Of a stretch of DNA of 64,000 bases, positions 9,605 through 18,743 are shown piece by piece. The translations under genes and the position numbers were made by a program. The notes beneath the pieces were generated by a model, which made no database searches, was not told the DNA's origin, and saw only the letters and a program-made list of their open reading frames with translations. The DNA is from Aquitalea sp. LB_tupeE. GTDB taxonomy: Bacteria; Pseudomonadota; Gammaproteobacteria; Burkholderiales; Chromobacteriaceae. Location of the stretch: contig NZ_JACAXB010000042.1 in assembly GCF_013391415.1 (NCBI RefSeq), forward strand, positions 60,064 through 124,063, written 5' to 3'. Every line of letters starts with the position of its first letter. The stretch's first letter is position 1.

Positions 9605-10306
9605 TCAGGCAGGCTGCAATACCAACTTTCTGGCATCCTGCCTCATCAGGTAAAGCACAAGAAAGATCATCGGCAAGGATGCCAGTGGCCAACCGACCAA
9701 TCGGAATATCAGCAGATTGACTCCGACAAACCAGGACTCCTGAGTCAACAATACCCAGCAAGCCGCCGATATAAGCGCGGCAACCAGTTTGTTGACACAA
9801 ACCAGAAAAATATCATTCAGCCCATACACACCATCCATGAAGTCATGCTGATTACCAGAAAAAATTCCAACCATAAAATATATGACTGCATCAAGAATCA
9901 GATATAGGATAATTAATCCACTACGTTCGATATAATAGAACCAGAGTGTAATAATGAGCAAATTGATCAACAAAATTGACCACCCCCTACGCCACCCTAA
10001 TAACACTCCAGCCACGAACAGAAAATCACCTGCAAAATAAAAACTGATTCCAACCCGCAAATAAAGTAGCACACTCACAATCCACGAAAGAAACAACATC
10101 AACACCAACAGTGAATAGCGATATACTGACTGAGGAAATGAAAAGAACAAAGAACCACGCAACACGGCACGATCATGGCAAAACCGTAACAAAAAGCCTC
10201 GCAGCATGATCAACGCTACAAAATGAATAAGAACGTAAGGCACACACTTCATCATCGCCCCCACGCTGTACCTGACCATTTCAAATAAATCATTAATGTT
10301 GTACAT
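9605..10306 (-). CDS. polytopic membrane protein, possibly 5TM-LYT-like
   Basis: A hydrophobic protein of about 233 residues with six to seven predicted membrane helices and no soluble domain. The middle part (FAGDFLFVAGVLLGWRRGW and following helices) resembles the membrane sensor module found in front of histidine kinases and GGDEF proteins (5TM-5TMR-LYT type), but no output domain follows. The ATG at 10306 has GGAG about six bases upstream; the frame is open to 10387. Base composition is clearly AT-richer than its neighbours trpE and slt, which suggests acquisition. Function unknown. Confidence 0.6.
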   Translation of the reverse strand: MYNINDLFEMVRYSVGAMMKCVPYVLIHFVALIMLRGFLLRFCHDRAVLRGSLFFSFPQSVYRYSLLVLMLFLSWIVSVLLYLRVGISFYFAGDFLFVAGVLLGWRRGWSILLINLLIITLWFYYIERSGLIILYLILDAVIYFMVGIFSGNQHDFMDGVYGLNDIFLVCVNKLVAALISAACWVLLTQESWFVGVNLLIFRLVGWPLASLPMIFLVLYLMRQDARKLVLQPA

Positions 10307-10628
10307 TTTCCACTCCCTCAAAATGACTGCATACCTGGACTTGCCATACACCAATCCAAACCGTACTGGATGGTATTTATTAAGCAAGCAAACCAGCCAC
10401 GCACAGAAAGGCCAGCAAAACAGCCTTCCAATCTAACAAGTGCCACCCTAAGAGATAATCAGATATTTCCGGTAATCAATAACAAATTATTAATACTTCT
10501 TTGTTTAAGATCGCCCCCATCCAAGCTCATACAGGTATAATCAGCCTATCGTCCCACCCACGACTGTCAGTCCGCCGCCGGCCCAAGGCCGGGACAGAAC
10601 ATGGCCGACTTAAAGAGAATCCTGTTAC
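10307..10628. other. AT-rich intergenic region between divergent genes
   Basis: This holds the promoters of the leftward membrane protein and rightward slt. A CCGGCC/GGCCGG hairpin with a three-base loop lies at 10578-10592 in the slt leader. No gene was found. Confidence 0.4.
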
Positions 10629-12518
10629 ATGACCCGTTTGTTCAGCACCCTGCGCACCTTGACCCTGGCTCTCTCCATCACCAGCAGCCTACCGGCAATG
10701 GCCAGCAATACCGATACGCTCATCAGTGCCCGCGACGCCTACCGCAGCAACAATCTGGGCAAGCTCACCGCCATTGCAGGCGAGCTGCCCGCCAGTTACA
10801 TCCTGAAAGACTATCCATCCTACTGGCTCACCCTGAAGGCACTAGACCGGGACAATGACAGTCAGGTCATCGGCTTTCTGAACAGCGTGCGTGAAGGCTG
10901 GATGCCAGAGAAAATCCGCAATGAATGGCTGAAGAAACTGGGCAAGCGCGAGGACTGGGACGGCTTTGCCGCTGAGTGGAAAAAACTGCCTGCCGAGGGC
11001 CGGGATGAGGAATCCTCCTGTTACAGCCAACTGCTGGACCTGCGCCAAGGTAAAAAGCCGGACGATCTGGACCGCTTTCTTGACATGCGCGCCACACCGG
11101 ATGGCTGCAATCAGCTGATCACCGCTGCGGCGGCCAAAGGCATGCTGAGCCAGGACTGGCTGTGGCGGCGGGTTCGCCTGTTGCTGGCCGGCAATTTTGT
11201 CTCACAAGCCAGGCAACTGGCCGATGCCACCAATCTGCCGCTCAGTAATGCTGCCCTCAGCAATCCGGCCACGGCCAGTGCCGACTCCCCCGGCGGGCAG
11301 GAGGCCATGGTATTTGGCATTGTCAGCAAGGCACGTAATGACCTGGGCGGTGCGGCCAGCCGTCTGGCTGCCGTGGAAAGCGCGCTAAGCAAGGATCGTA
11401 GCGCCTTTGCCTGGGGCCAGCTCGCGCTGCTATCTGCACGCAAACAAGCAATGGGGCAGGCTTTGCAATGGTATGCCAAGGCAGACCCGCAGCAATTGAC
11501 TGCCGATCAATGGGAATGGTGGGCACGTGCCGCCCTGCGCGGCGAGCAATGGGCTGTGCTGGAGCAGATTACCCGCAACATGCCGGCCAGCGTGGCTGGC
11601 AAACCCGCATGGCAATACTGGCGCGCCCGCAGCCTGAAACAGCTGGGCCGTGGCAATGAAGCACCCGCCCTGTTTGCCAAAGCCAGCATTGGCCACCACT
11701 ACTATGCCTTGCTGTCGCTGGAGGAGCTGGGCAACACTCTGTCCACGCCAGCCAGCAAGACAGTGCCCAACAATGCCGATATAGCCGCCATGCGCGCCAA
11801 CCCGGCCATCCAGCGCGCACTTGCCTTGCTGGATATCAGCAATAGCGAAGGGCGAGCCGAATTGCGCAGCGATGCACAGCGGGAATGGCGCTGGGCCATG
11901 CGTGGCCGCAGTGACATGGAACTGCTGGCTGCCGCGGAAATTGCCCGTCGCGAAGCCTTCTACGACATGGCCATTTACAGCGCCGAACGCACCAAGGAAG
12001 ACCACGACTACTCGCTACGTTACCTCACGCCGTATCGTGACATTACTCAGCGCTATGCCCGCCAGCTGGACGTGGATGACGCCTGGGTTTACGGCCTGAT
12101 CCGCCAGGAAAGCCGTTTCATTGTGGTTGCCCGCTCCGGCGTGGGGGCATCCGGCCTGATGCAATTGATGCCAGCAACGGCCAAATGGGTGGCAAAGAAA
12201 ATGGGCCTGGGGAGCTTCTCGGTGAATGACATCGAAACCAATGTGCAACTGGGCACCTGGTATTTGCGCTATGTACGGGACAATCTGTCCGGCAATGAAG
12301 TCATGGCCACCGCCGCCTACAATGCCGGCCCGGCACGTGCCCGCGCCTGGCAGGATAGTCGCCCGCTGGATGGCACCATTTATGCAGAAACCATTCCATT
12401 CAGCGAAACCCGCGACTATGTTCAAAAGGTGATGGCCAATGCAGCCTACTACGCCAGCACTTTCGGCCATGACAATATCTCGCTCAAAACCCGCATGGGC
12501 ACCATCCCGGCACGTTAA
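10629..12518 (+). CDS. slt: soluble lytic murein transglycosylase
   Basis: A periplasmic enzyme of 629 residues that cleaves the MurNAc-GlcNAc bond to give 1,6-anhydro muropeptides. It has an N-terminal signal peptide ending near AMA-SN (about 26), a long alpha-helical U-shaped superhelical domain (about 30-460) and a C-terminal SLT domain with the catalytic Glu494 in GLIRQESRF, then GASGLMQLMPATA, NVQLGTWYL and TAAYNAGP. Domain order and length match Slt70. It is followed after 25 bases by the NDUFA9-like gene. Confidence 0.95.
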   Translation: MTRLFSTLRTLTLALSITSSLPAMASNTDTLISARDAYRSNNLGKLTAIAGELPASYILKDYPSYWLTLKALDRDNDSQVIGFLNSVREGWMPEKIRNEWLKKLGKREDWDGFAAEWKKLPAEGRDEESSCYSQLLDLRQGKKPDDLDRFLDMRATPDGCNQLITAAAAKGMLSQDWLWRRVRLLLAGNFVSQARQLADATNLPLSNAALSNPATASADSPGGQEAMVFGIVSKARNDLGGAASRLAAVESALSKDRSAFAWGQLALLSARKQAMGQALQWYAKADPQQLTADQWEWWARAALRGEQWAVLEQITRNMPASVAGKPAWQYWRARSLKQLGRGNEAPALFAKASIGHHYYALLSLEELGNTLSTPASKTVPNNADIAAMRANPAIQRALALLDISNSEGRAELRSDAQREWRWAMRGRSDMELLAAAEIARREAFYDMAIYSAERTKEDHDYSLRYLTPYRDITQRYARQLDVDDAWVYGLIRQESRFIVVARSGVGASGLMQLMPATAKWVAKKMGLGSFSVNDIETNVQLGTWYLRYVRDNLSGNEVMATAAYNAGPARARAWQDSRPLDGTIYAETIPFSETRDYVQKVMANAAYYASTFGHDNISLKTRMGTIPAR

Positions 12519-12543
12519 GCAAAACCCGTAACAGGAGAAAACA

Positions 12544-13491
12544 ATGCATGAGCAGCGTATTTGCCTGATTGGCGGCAGTGGTTTCATTGGCAGCTATATT
12601 GCCGAGCGACTGGCAGAACAGGAAGTGTCACTCACCATTGCCACCCGCAACCGCGATCGTCATAAATCCTCGCTGATTATCTTGCCCAAAACCGAGCTGG
12701 TATCCACCAATGTGCATCACCCGCTGGCCTTGCAGGAATTGCTGGCAGGCCACGACGTGGTGATCAGCATGGTCGGCATTCTGCATGGCACGCGCAAACA
12801 GTTCGAGACCGCCCATGTGGAGTTGCTGGACAAGATCATTGCCGCCTGCCACAAGCAAGGCGTCAAGCGCATCATTCATATCAGCGCGCTGGGTGCTGAC
12901 CCGCACGGCCCCAGTGACTACCAGCAAACCAAGGGTATAGCCGAACAGCATGTGCGCGATAGCGGGCTGGACTGGACCATCCTGCGTCCCTCTGTGGTAT
13001 TTGGCCGTGGCGACAGCTTCCTCACCCTGTTTGCCAGTCTGCTGGACAAGCTGCCGCTACTGCCGCTGGCTGGAGCACATACCCGCTTTGCCCCGATCTG
13101 GGCCGACGACCTGGCCCGTGCAGTCGTCGCCTGCTTGCAACGCTCCGACACCATCGGCCAAAGCCTGGACCTCACCGGCCCTGCCAGCTATACCCTGGCC
13201 GAACTGGTGCGCTACATCGGCCGCCTGCGCGGCACTGCACGTCCCGTCATCCCCTTGCCTGCTGGTCTGGCCATGTTGCAGGCAGGGTTGATGGAAATGC
13301 TGCCCGGCCCCACCCTGATGAGCCGTGACAACGTCCGCTCGCTCGGTGTAGACAATATCAGCCCTCACCCCTTCCCGGCGGACTTGCTGGGCTTTAGCCC
13401 CACGTCGCTGGAAGTGGTGGCACCGCAGTATCTGGGTCAGGACGAATTCAATCTTGTGTTGTCGGCTTATCGCCGGGAAGCTGCGCGCTGA
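12544..13491 (+). CDS. NAD(P)-binding atypical SDR (complex I NDUFA9-like)
   Basis: A 315-residue atypical short-chain dehydrogenase. The nucleotide-binding motif GGSGFIGSY is at 10-18, the HISALGA strand is near 120, and the [12 protein letters not shown] block typical of the NDUFA9/YwnB-like group is near 150. The catalytic YxxxK is not obvious. Bacterial members are often annotated as complex I NDUFA9-family proteins, but their reaction is not known. CAGGAG precedes the ATG. Its TGA overlaps the ATG of cca (TGATG at 13489-13493), so the two are translationally coupled. Confidence 0.85.
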   Translation: MHEQRICLIGGSGFIGSYIAERLAEQEVSLTIATRNRDRHKSSLIILPKTELVSTNVHHPLALQELLAGHDVVISMVGILHGTRKQFETAHVELLDKIIAACHKQGVKRIIHISALGADPHGPSDYQQTKGIAEQHVRDSGLDWTILRPSVVFGRGDSFLTLFASLLDKLPLLPLAGAHTRFAPIWADDLARAVVACLQRSDTIGQSLDLTGPASYTLAELVRYIGRLRGTARPVIPLPAGLAMLQAGLMEMLPGPTLMSRDNVRSLGVDNISPHPFPADLLGFSPTSLEVVAPQYLGQDEFNLVLSAYRREAAR

Positions 13492-14720
13492 TGCAGATAT
13501 ACAAGGTAGGAGGCGCGGTACGCGACCGTTTGCTCGGTCTGCCGGTAAAGGACCGTGACTGGGTGGTGGTGGGCGCCAGTGTCGAGGCCATGCTCAGCCA
13601 GGGCTATAAACCGGTGGGCAAGGATTTCCCGGTCTTCCTGCATCCACACAGTCACGAAGAATATGCACTGGCCCGCACTGAGCGCAAAACCGCCAAGGGT
13701 TATCACGGCTTTGCTTTTCATGCCGAAGAAAACGTCACGCTGGAGCAGGATCTGGCCCGACGCGACCTCACCATCAATGCCATGGCCGAGGATGAACAAG
13801 GCCGGCTGATTGACCCCTATCACGGCCAGCAGGACCTGCGCGCAGGTATATTGCGTCATGTCAGCCCGGCCTTTGCCGAAGACCCGGTGCGTATTTTGCG
13901 CCTGGCCCGTTTTGCCGCCCGCTTCGGTTTTTCCGTGGCAGATGAAACCCTGCTGCTGATGCGCAATATGGTGGCCACCGGTGAAGTAGACGCCCTGGTG
14001 GCCGAACGCGTATGGCAGGAAATGGCCAAGGCCCTGATGGAAGACAAGCCGTCGCGTTTCTTTCTGGTATTGCGCGAGTGTGGTGCCTTGCAACGTATTC
14101 TGCCGGAAATCGACGCCTTGTTCGGTGTGCCGCAGCGGGCGGATTACCACCCGGAAATCGACACCGGCGACCATGTCATGCGTGTCATCGACATGGCAGC
14201 CAGCATGCAGCAGCCATTAGCGGTGAGGTTTGCCGCCCTGACCCATGACCTGGGCAAGGCGCTGACGCCAGCCGATGTGCTGCCACGTCATATCGGCCAT
14301 GAACAGCGTGGTGAAAAACCCTTGCTGGCACTGTGCGAACGACTGCGGGTTCCGGCGGAATGCCGTGATCTGGCGCGCATGACCGTGCTCAATCACACCA
14401 AGATTCACTGCACTGGTGAAATGAAGCCCGCCACCATCTTGCGGCTGTTCAAAGACTGCGATGCACTACGCCGACCAGAACGTTTCCGACAGATGCTGTG
14501 TGCCGTGCTGGCCGATGCCCGTGGCCGCTTGCATTTTGAAAACTGTGCCTATCCGCAAGTGGAGTGGATGGAGCATCTGCTGCAAGCCGCGCTAGCGGTA
14601 GACGCCGGAACCATTGCCCGCAATTGTGACGACCCGCGCCAGATCCCGGCCCAGGTAGAGGCGGCCCGCGTTGCCGCCATTACCCGGGCACGCCAAGCCT
14701 TGCCGCCCGCCACGGCCTGA
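13491..14720 (+). CDS. cca: multifunctional CCA-adding tRNA nucleotidyltransferase
   Basis: A 409-residue enzyme that builds or repairs the 3' CCA of tRNAs. The polymerase head has [11 protein letters not shown] (6-16) and the metal-binding DRD at 21-23. Further on come [11 protein letters not shown], the [12 protein letters not shown] helix and a C-terminal HD domain with LTHDLGKA, which gives phosphodiesterase and phosphatase activity in the gamma/beta-proteobacterial long form. Length matches that form. The start overlaps the preceding stop. Confidence 0.96.
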   Translation: MQIYKVGGAVRDRLLGLPVKDRDWVVVGASVEAMLSQGYKPVGKDFPVFLHPHSHEEYALARTERKTAKGYHGFAFHAEENVTLEQDLARRDLTINAMAEDEQGRLIDPYHGQQDLRAGILRHVSPAFAEDPVRILRLARFAARFGFSVADETLLLMRNMVATGEVDALVAERVWQEMAKALMEDKPSRFFLVLRECGALQRILPEIDALFGVPQRADYHPEIDTGDHVMRVIDMAASMQQPLAVRFAALTHDLGKALTPADVLPRHIGHEQRGEKPLLALCERLRVPAECRDLARMTVLNHTKIHCTGEMKPATILRLFKDCDALRRPERFRQMLCAVLADARGRLHFENCAYPQVEWMEHLLQAALAVDAGTIARNCDDPRQIPAQVEAARVAAITRARQALPPATA

Positions 14721-14768
14721 TGATGCCGATGTGCTAAACTGCCCGTTCCCCAGCCCAGGAGAACCCAT

Positions 14769-15143
14769 ATGAAAACCGTCCTCAGCCTGATGTTGCTGGC
14801 ACTGAGCGCCAGCGCACTGGCCAACTCTGCCTGCGATAAACCCAAGAACGATTTTGACGGTCTGTATTGTCTGAACAAGGTATACAGCCAGGCAGACAAA
14901 GACCTGAATGAAAGCTATGGCGAGTTAGCGAAAATGCTGGATGCCAATGGCAAGAAATCACTCAAGAACGGCCAGCTGGAATGGATACGCCAGCGTAATG
15001 CCGACTGTAGCTATAGCGACGCGCGTGGCTTCTTTGTCAATCTGGATTGCGCCACCCGCACCACCATCGATCGCCTGCAGTTCATCAATGACCGCAAACG
15101 CGAATGCAAGAGCTCTGGCTGCATGAACAGCAAGCTGCAATAA
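14769..15143 (+). CDS. LprI-like (DUF1311) small periplasmic protein
   Basis: A 124-residue exported protein with a signal peptide (1-19, ending ALA-NS). Six Cys can form disulfides, and there is a helical core with LNKVYSQADKDLNESYGEL and LEWIRQRNADC, the pattern of the DUF1311/LprI family. Some members inhibit lysozyme; whether this one does is unknown. A strong Shine-Dalgarno (AGGAGA) precedes the ATG. It sits between cca and, convergently, a peptidoglycan amidase, with slt a few genes upstream, so a cell-wall context is suggestive. Confidence 0.75.
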   Translation: MKTVLSLMLLALSASALANSACDKPKNDFDGLYCLNKVYSQADKDLNESYGELAKMLDANGKKSLKNGQLEWIRQRNADCSYSDARGFFVNLDCATRTTIDRLQFINDRKRECKSSGCMNSKLQ

Positions 15144-15162
15144 GCCCGCGCAATGACACACC

Positions 15163-15197
15163 AGCCCTGCTGCCCTGGCGCATCAGGGCTTTTTGTT
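15163..15197 (+). terminator. terminator after the LprI-like gene
   Basis: AGCCCTG and CAGGGCT pair across a 14-base loop and are followed by TTTTTGTTT. The element reaches into the last codons of the convergent amidase gene. Confidence 0.75.
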
Positions 15198-15881
15198 TGG
15201 CTCTGCCAGCGGGCAGCGCAACGCACCTGCCGTAATGGCGCGTGCCAGACGGCTGGCCACTGCCGGGGATGACAGGCGGGCTTCTTCCTGCGGGTTCACA
15301 ATTACGCCATGCTCGATCAGCACCGCAGGCTGGCTGGCGGTCTTGAGCACGACCAGGTCATCAAACCAGTAAATGCCCAATGCGGGATCGGCCAGCGGGC
15401 GATTCTCGCCAGAAATCGGTTCGGCATGATGCAAGGTGGGTCGTTCGCCCGCCTCCTGCAAGGACAAGGCAATCTGGCGCGCACAGGCCAGGCTGGTTTC
15501 GGCAAACGGGTTCTTGCGTGATACAAACAGGGAATAGCCCTGAAAACGCCCTGCTTCCGGCAAATATTGCGGCTGGACCGAATCGTGATGGACCGACAGC
15601 AATAACTGCCGCCCCTGCGCCAACTGGGTGCGTTCGGTCAATTGCCTGATATTGCCTTGCTCACCAATCACGGTGACATCCACACCTTGCTCGCGCAGCA
15701 TGCCGGCCAACAGCAAACCGGCACGCCGGTTGAAACTGAACTCAGTCTGACCGCTGGCACTGCGCGCACCCGGAGCCTGCAGGCTGTGGCCGACATCCAC
15801 CGCCACCGATTGCAGCGCGGCTGCCTTGGCTGACCAGGAGAGCGCAGCGCCCAGACAAATGCTTAGCCAGGACTTCAGCAT
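15183..15881 (-). CDS. N-acetylmuramoyl-L-alanine amidase (Amidase_3)
   Basis: A 232-residue exported zinc amidase that cuts the bond between MurNAc and the peptide stem. A signal peptide (about 1-20, ending AKA-AA) is followed directly by the catalytic domain: VDVGH with the first zinc His, a Glu in FSFNRRAG context, VHHDS with the second His, and VLIEHGVIVNPQEE near the C-terminus. No AMIN or LysM domain is present, so it is a compact form. It overlaps the end of the upstream SpoU methyltransferase gene by seven bases and is probably co-translated with it. Confidence 0.88.
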   Translation of the reverse strand: MLKSWLSICLGAALSWSAKAAALQSVAVDVGHSLQAPGARSASGQTEFSFNRRAGLLLAGMLREQGVDVTVIGEQGNIRQLTERTQLAQGRQLLLSVHHDSVQPQYLPEAGRFQGYSLFVSRKNPFAETSLACARQIALSLQEAGERPTLHHAEPISGENRPLADPALGIYWFDDLVVLKTASQPAVLIEHGVIVNPQEEARLSSPAVASRLARAITAGALRCPLAEPNKKP

Positions 15882-16678
15882 GGCTTTGTCGCCTCTTGCT
15901 GGCGCACACGTTCGAACAGACAGACCGTAGCTGCCATCGCCACATTCAGCGACTCTGCATGACCCGGCATCGGTATTCGCACCCGGGCATCAGCCAGCGC
16001 CAACAAGGCCGGGCTCACACCTGCGCCTTCATTACCGAACACCAGCGCCACCGGACCGGTCAGATCCTGGCTATACAGCGAGCAACTCCCTTCCAGATAA
16101 GTCACCAGCTTGCGGCCGGGAAATTGCGCCAGCGCGCTTGTCAGATCCACCTGCTCGTGAATGTGCAGCACAAAATGGGCCCCCATGCCGGCACGTAGCA
16201 CTTTGGGGGAGTAAACATCGACACAGCCCTTGGACAGCAGCACCTCACGCACGCCAGAAGCGGCAGCACAACGCAGGATGGTGCCCAGATTACCCGGGTC
16301 CTGGATGTCTTCCAGCACCACGCGTGCGGCATCTGCCGCAGGCTGCGGCGGGCATGGACGCAGGCACAGCGCCAGCAGCTCGGGCGGACTGGCCAGCGCA
16401 CTCACTTTGGCCATGATGCTTTCAGGCAGCATGATGACGGCAACACCGGCTGGCAATCGGGCCAGCAAGGTTTGTACTTCAGGGTGGTCGCTGGCCGCTT
16501 CGTTCAGGTACAGGCGTTGCGGCGACTGCCCCGCATCCAGGGCCGCAGCAGTCAGGTGGATGCCTTCGAGCACCATCACATCCTGCTTGCGCCGCTCCCG
16601 GCTGTTTTGCACCAGCCGGGTCAGCTGCTTGATTTCGTCGTTATGGGGCGAGCTTATGGTTTTAACGGTGTACAACAT
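15875..16678 (-). CDS. TrmH/SpoU-family RNA methyltransferase
   Basis: A 267-residue SPOUT enzyme. The N-terminal substrate-binding domain (SSPHNDEIKQLTRLVQNSRER, VLEGIHL) precedes the SAM-binding knot with motif 1 EDIQDPGNLGTILRCAAASG, motif 2 LVFGNEGAGVS and motif 3 RIPMPGHAESLNVAMAA. It is probably a 2'-O-methyltransferase for rRNA or tRNA, but the target nucleotide cannot be assigned from sequence. It lies three bases downstream of the HDOD gene, so this is part of a compact leftward operon that may begin at motA or at the membrane methyltransferase. Confidence 0.9.
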   Translation of the reverse strand: MLYTVKTISSPHNDEIKQLTRLVQNSRERRKQDVMVLEGIHLTAAALDAGQSPQRLYLNEAASDHPEVQTLLARLPAGVAVIMLPESIMAKVSALASPPELLALCLRPCPPQPAADAARVVLEDIQDPGNLGTILRCAAASGVREVLLSKGCVDVYSPKVLRAGMGAHFVLHIHEQVDLTSALAQFPGRKLVTYLEGSCSLYSQDLTGPVALVFGNEGAGVSPALLALADARVRIPMPGHAESLNVAMAATVCLFERVRQQEATKPC

Positions 16679-16681
16679 GCA

Positions 16682-18004
16682 TCAATGGTGGGGCGTCAGC
16701 CTGGCCACCAGTTCCTTGAAACGGTGGTAGCTGGTGTCGTCAATCACGCGTCCGCTGCGGCCATTGTCCACATAGAACACCCCGACCAGACGATGGCCAA
16801 GGTACAGACTCATGATGGCGAATTCACTATCACCGATATGATCGAAAAAATCGTCCTGGTATTTGCGTACCAGTTGGTTACGCACACTCTCCGGTGCGTG
16901 GAAGCTTTGCGCCTTACTGGTGAGCAAGGTAAAGAAGGTGCCGGGTTCCAGCTCTACCGCCAGCTTGCGCAGCACATGGCCCTCTGCCAGGCCCACCTGG
17001 TATTTGAGGCGCAGGCTGTGGCTGTCGTGGTCGTAGCGGTAGTACAGCACGCGTTCGAACTTGAGGTCGTTAGACAGATGGCGGATCGATTCGCGAATGC
17101 CTTGCTCCAGCTGGTCCGGGCTGGTCAGTGTCACTGCCTTCTTCATCTCGGGCCGCTTGTATTCACCCTCGATAAACAGCAAGGCCCGCGCCGGGTAGGT
17201 ATACGCAGGAGCGCGGGGTTGGCGTGCCACCGTGAGGCAAGCCTGCACCACCCCCAGATAAACCTGCTGCTGGCTGATACCGATCAACTTGCCCACCACA
17301 TCCAGGCCGACATTCCACGGCCCGCGCCACCAGCCCTGCTCCAGGGTGTTGGCGGTGGCCACCGCCAGCTTGAGCAATTGCTTGCGCTTGCTGGGCGCAC
17401 CGCCACCTAGCAAGGTAAGCAGGCCAATGGGCAGCGGGACGGCACGCACAAACTGCTCCAGCAACTTGGAATAGTCGGTCTCGAAATGATCGGCCACTTC
17501 TTGCAGCAAGGGCTTGTCCGGCAGCTGATTGCGGTAAATCAGGTACAGACAGGCCGGCAGGTTGTAGATCAGCGCGGCAACAAAACAGTCTTCCACCTTG
17601 TGCTCGCCGGAAATGGACAGCCATTCCTTGATGATGAGCGCGGCTACTCGGCTACGGCCCAGCCAGTCTTCCACCGCCTCCACCACCTCGGCATCCAGCT
17701 TGTCCGGAATGACGTGCATGGCGGTGAGTTTGCCAAAACGCCCCACCACGGCCTCCAGCCCCATCAGCATCAGGGTTTGCTCAACCGATGGAATGGATTC
17801 ATTGCGTTGCAGAGCACGGGAGGAGCCCACCACGCGCAACAGGTCGAACAACAGCAGCGGGTCGGACAGGCAAAGATTGGCCAGATCAGTAAAACTGATC
17901 AGATCGTTGTTTCGGGCGCAGGCGTCCCTGACACCTTCCAGCGTGCCAGGCAGAATCGGCCAGCGTCGTTCGGAGATGGACTGAAACCAGTTAGCGAGAT
18001 CCAT
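16682..18004 (-). CDS. HDOD-domain signalling protein with C-terminal GAF-like region
   Basis: A 440-residue cytoplasmic protein. An HDOD domain (about 15-230) has FTDLANLCLSDPLLLFDLLRVV and SVEQTLMLMGLEAV but lacks catalytic HD residues, as usual for the family. The C-terminal part (about 270-435) looks like a GAF sensor (LEQGIRESIRHLSNDLKFERVLYY, VGVFYVDNG). HDOD proteins act in signalling to motility or c-di-GMP networks, and the nearby motAB genes fit that. It overlaps the upstream methyltransferase by 14 bases. Confidence 0.85.
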   Translation of the reverse strand: MDLANWFQSISERRWPILPGTLEGVRDACARNNDLISFTDLANLCLSDPLLLFDLLRVVGSSRALQRNESIPSVEQTLMLMGLEAVVGRFGKLTAMHVIPDKLDAEVVEAVEDWLGRSRVAALIIKEWLSISGEHKVEDCFVAALIYNLPACLYLIYRNQLPDKPLLQEVADHFETDYSKLLEQFVRAVPLPIGLLTLLGGGAPSKRKQLLKLAVATANTLEQGWWRGPWNVGLDVVGKLIGISQQQVYLGVVQACLTVARQPRAPAYTYPARALLFIEGEYKRPEMKKAVTLTSPDQLEQGIRESIRHLSNDLKFERVLYYRYDHDSHSLRLKYQVGLAEGHVLRKLAVELEPGTFFTLLTSKAQSFHAPESVRNQLVRKYQDDFFDHIGDSEFAIMSLYLGHRLVGVFYVDNGRSGRVIDDTSYHRFKELVARLTPHH

Positions 18005-18737
18005 GAGGGTGGCACCAGATCAGCAATTCTTTCTGCAGCGGTCCGCCAAGCGGAATCCGGCTATCAGGTTGGACATCGGGAACCGTGAAGGTATTGCTCA
18101 CCAGCACACTGGCAGGCGCACCTTCGGTCAGGAATTTTTGCCAAACACGCGGCATGGGTGCAGGAGACAAAAAGGCATATACCACATCGTGCCTCCCCCA
18201 GTGCTCCTTCCAGAAACTGCGGCAGCCGAACTCAAGCCTGGCCGGGCGACGGGCAACATGCCAGCGCAACCACGCCATCAACCAACTGCCCCAGGCATTT
18301 TCCAGCGCCAGAATATGCAGATCGGGGCGCAACGCCGCCAGTTGCATGGCCAGACGGCCATCACCACATCCTGCCTCCAGCACCCGGGCATCCTGCGGCA
18401 GATATGCGGCCAGCTTTTCTGCTACTTCTTGTGCAGAACGGTATAGCGGCACCCGCTCGGTCAGGGCATTGCGTCCCAGCGCAAAGGTCAGCATCAGGCA
18501 GGACAGATAAACCCAGGCTGGCAAACCCAGTTGCTGCAACAGAACCACCGCAGGGACAAACAGGCCGTGAGCAAATTTCTGCCAGCCCGGCAAGCGCCAG
18601 ACATAAGCGAGCAACACGGCAAACATCGCCTGCAAGACGGCCCATGCTTGCGGCTGCATGGCCGGTGCGACAAAGAACCAGGCCAGCAAAGCCGCCAGCA
18701 GTTGCAGCAGCACATGGCGCAACAAGCCCAGGCGCAT
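17991..18737 (-). CDS. membrane-anchored SAM-dependent methyltransferase
   Basis: A 248-residue protein with two to three hydrophobic helices in its first 95 residues and a Rossmann methyltransferase domain after that; motif I reads VLEAGCGDGRLA near residue 118. The acceptor is unknown. The membrane part makes a membrane-bound or lipid-like substrate possible. It follows motB after only six bases and overlaps the HDOD gene, so it is tightly embedded between the motor genes and the signalling gene. Confidence 0.8.
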   Translation of the reverse strand: MRLGLLRHVLLQLLAALLAWFFVAPAMQPQAWAVLQAMFAVLLAYVWRLPGWQKFAHGLFVPAVVLLQQLGLPAWVYLSCLMLTFALGRNALTERVPLYRSAQEVAEKLAAYLPQDARVLEAGCGDGRLAMQLAALRPDLHILALENAWGSWLMAWLRWHVARRPARLEFGCRSFWKEHWGRHDVVYAFLSPAPMPRVWQKFLTEGAPASVLVSNTFTVPDVQPDSRIPLGGPLQKELLIWCHPHGSR

Positions 18738-18743
18738 GCGGAC

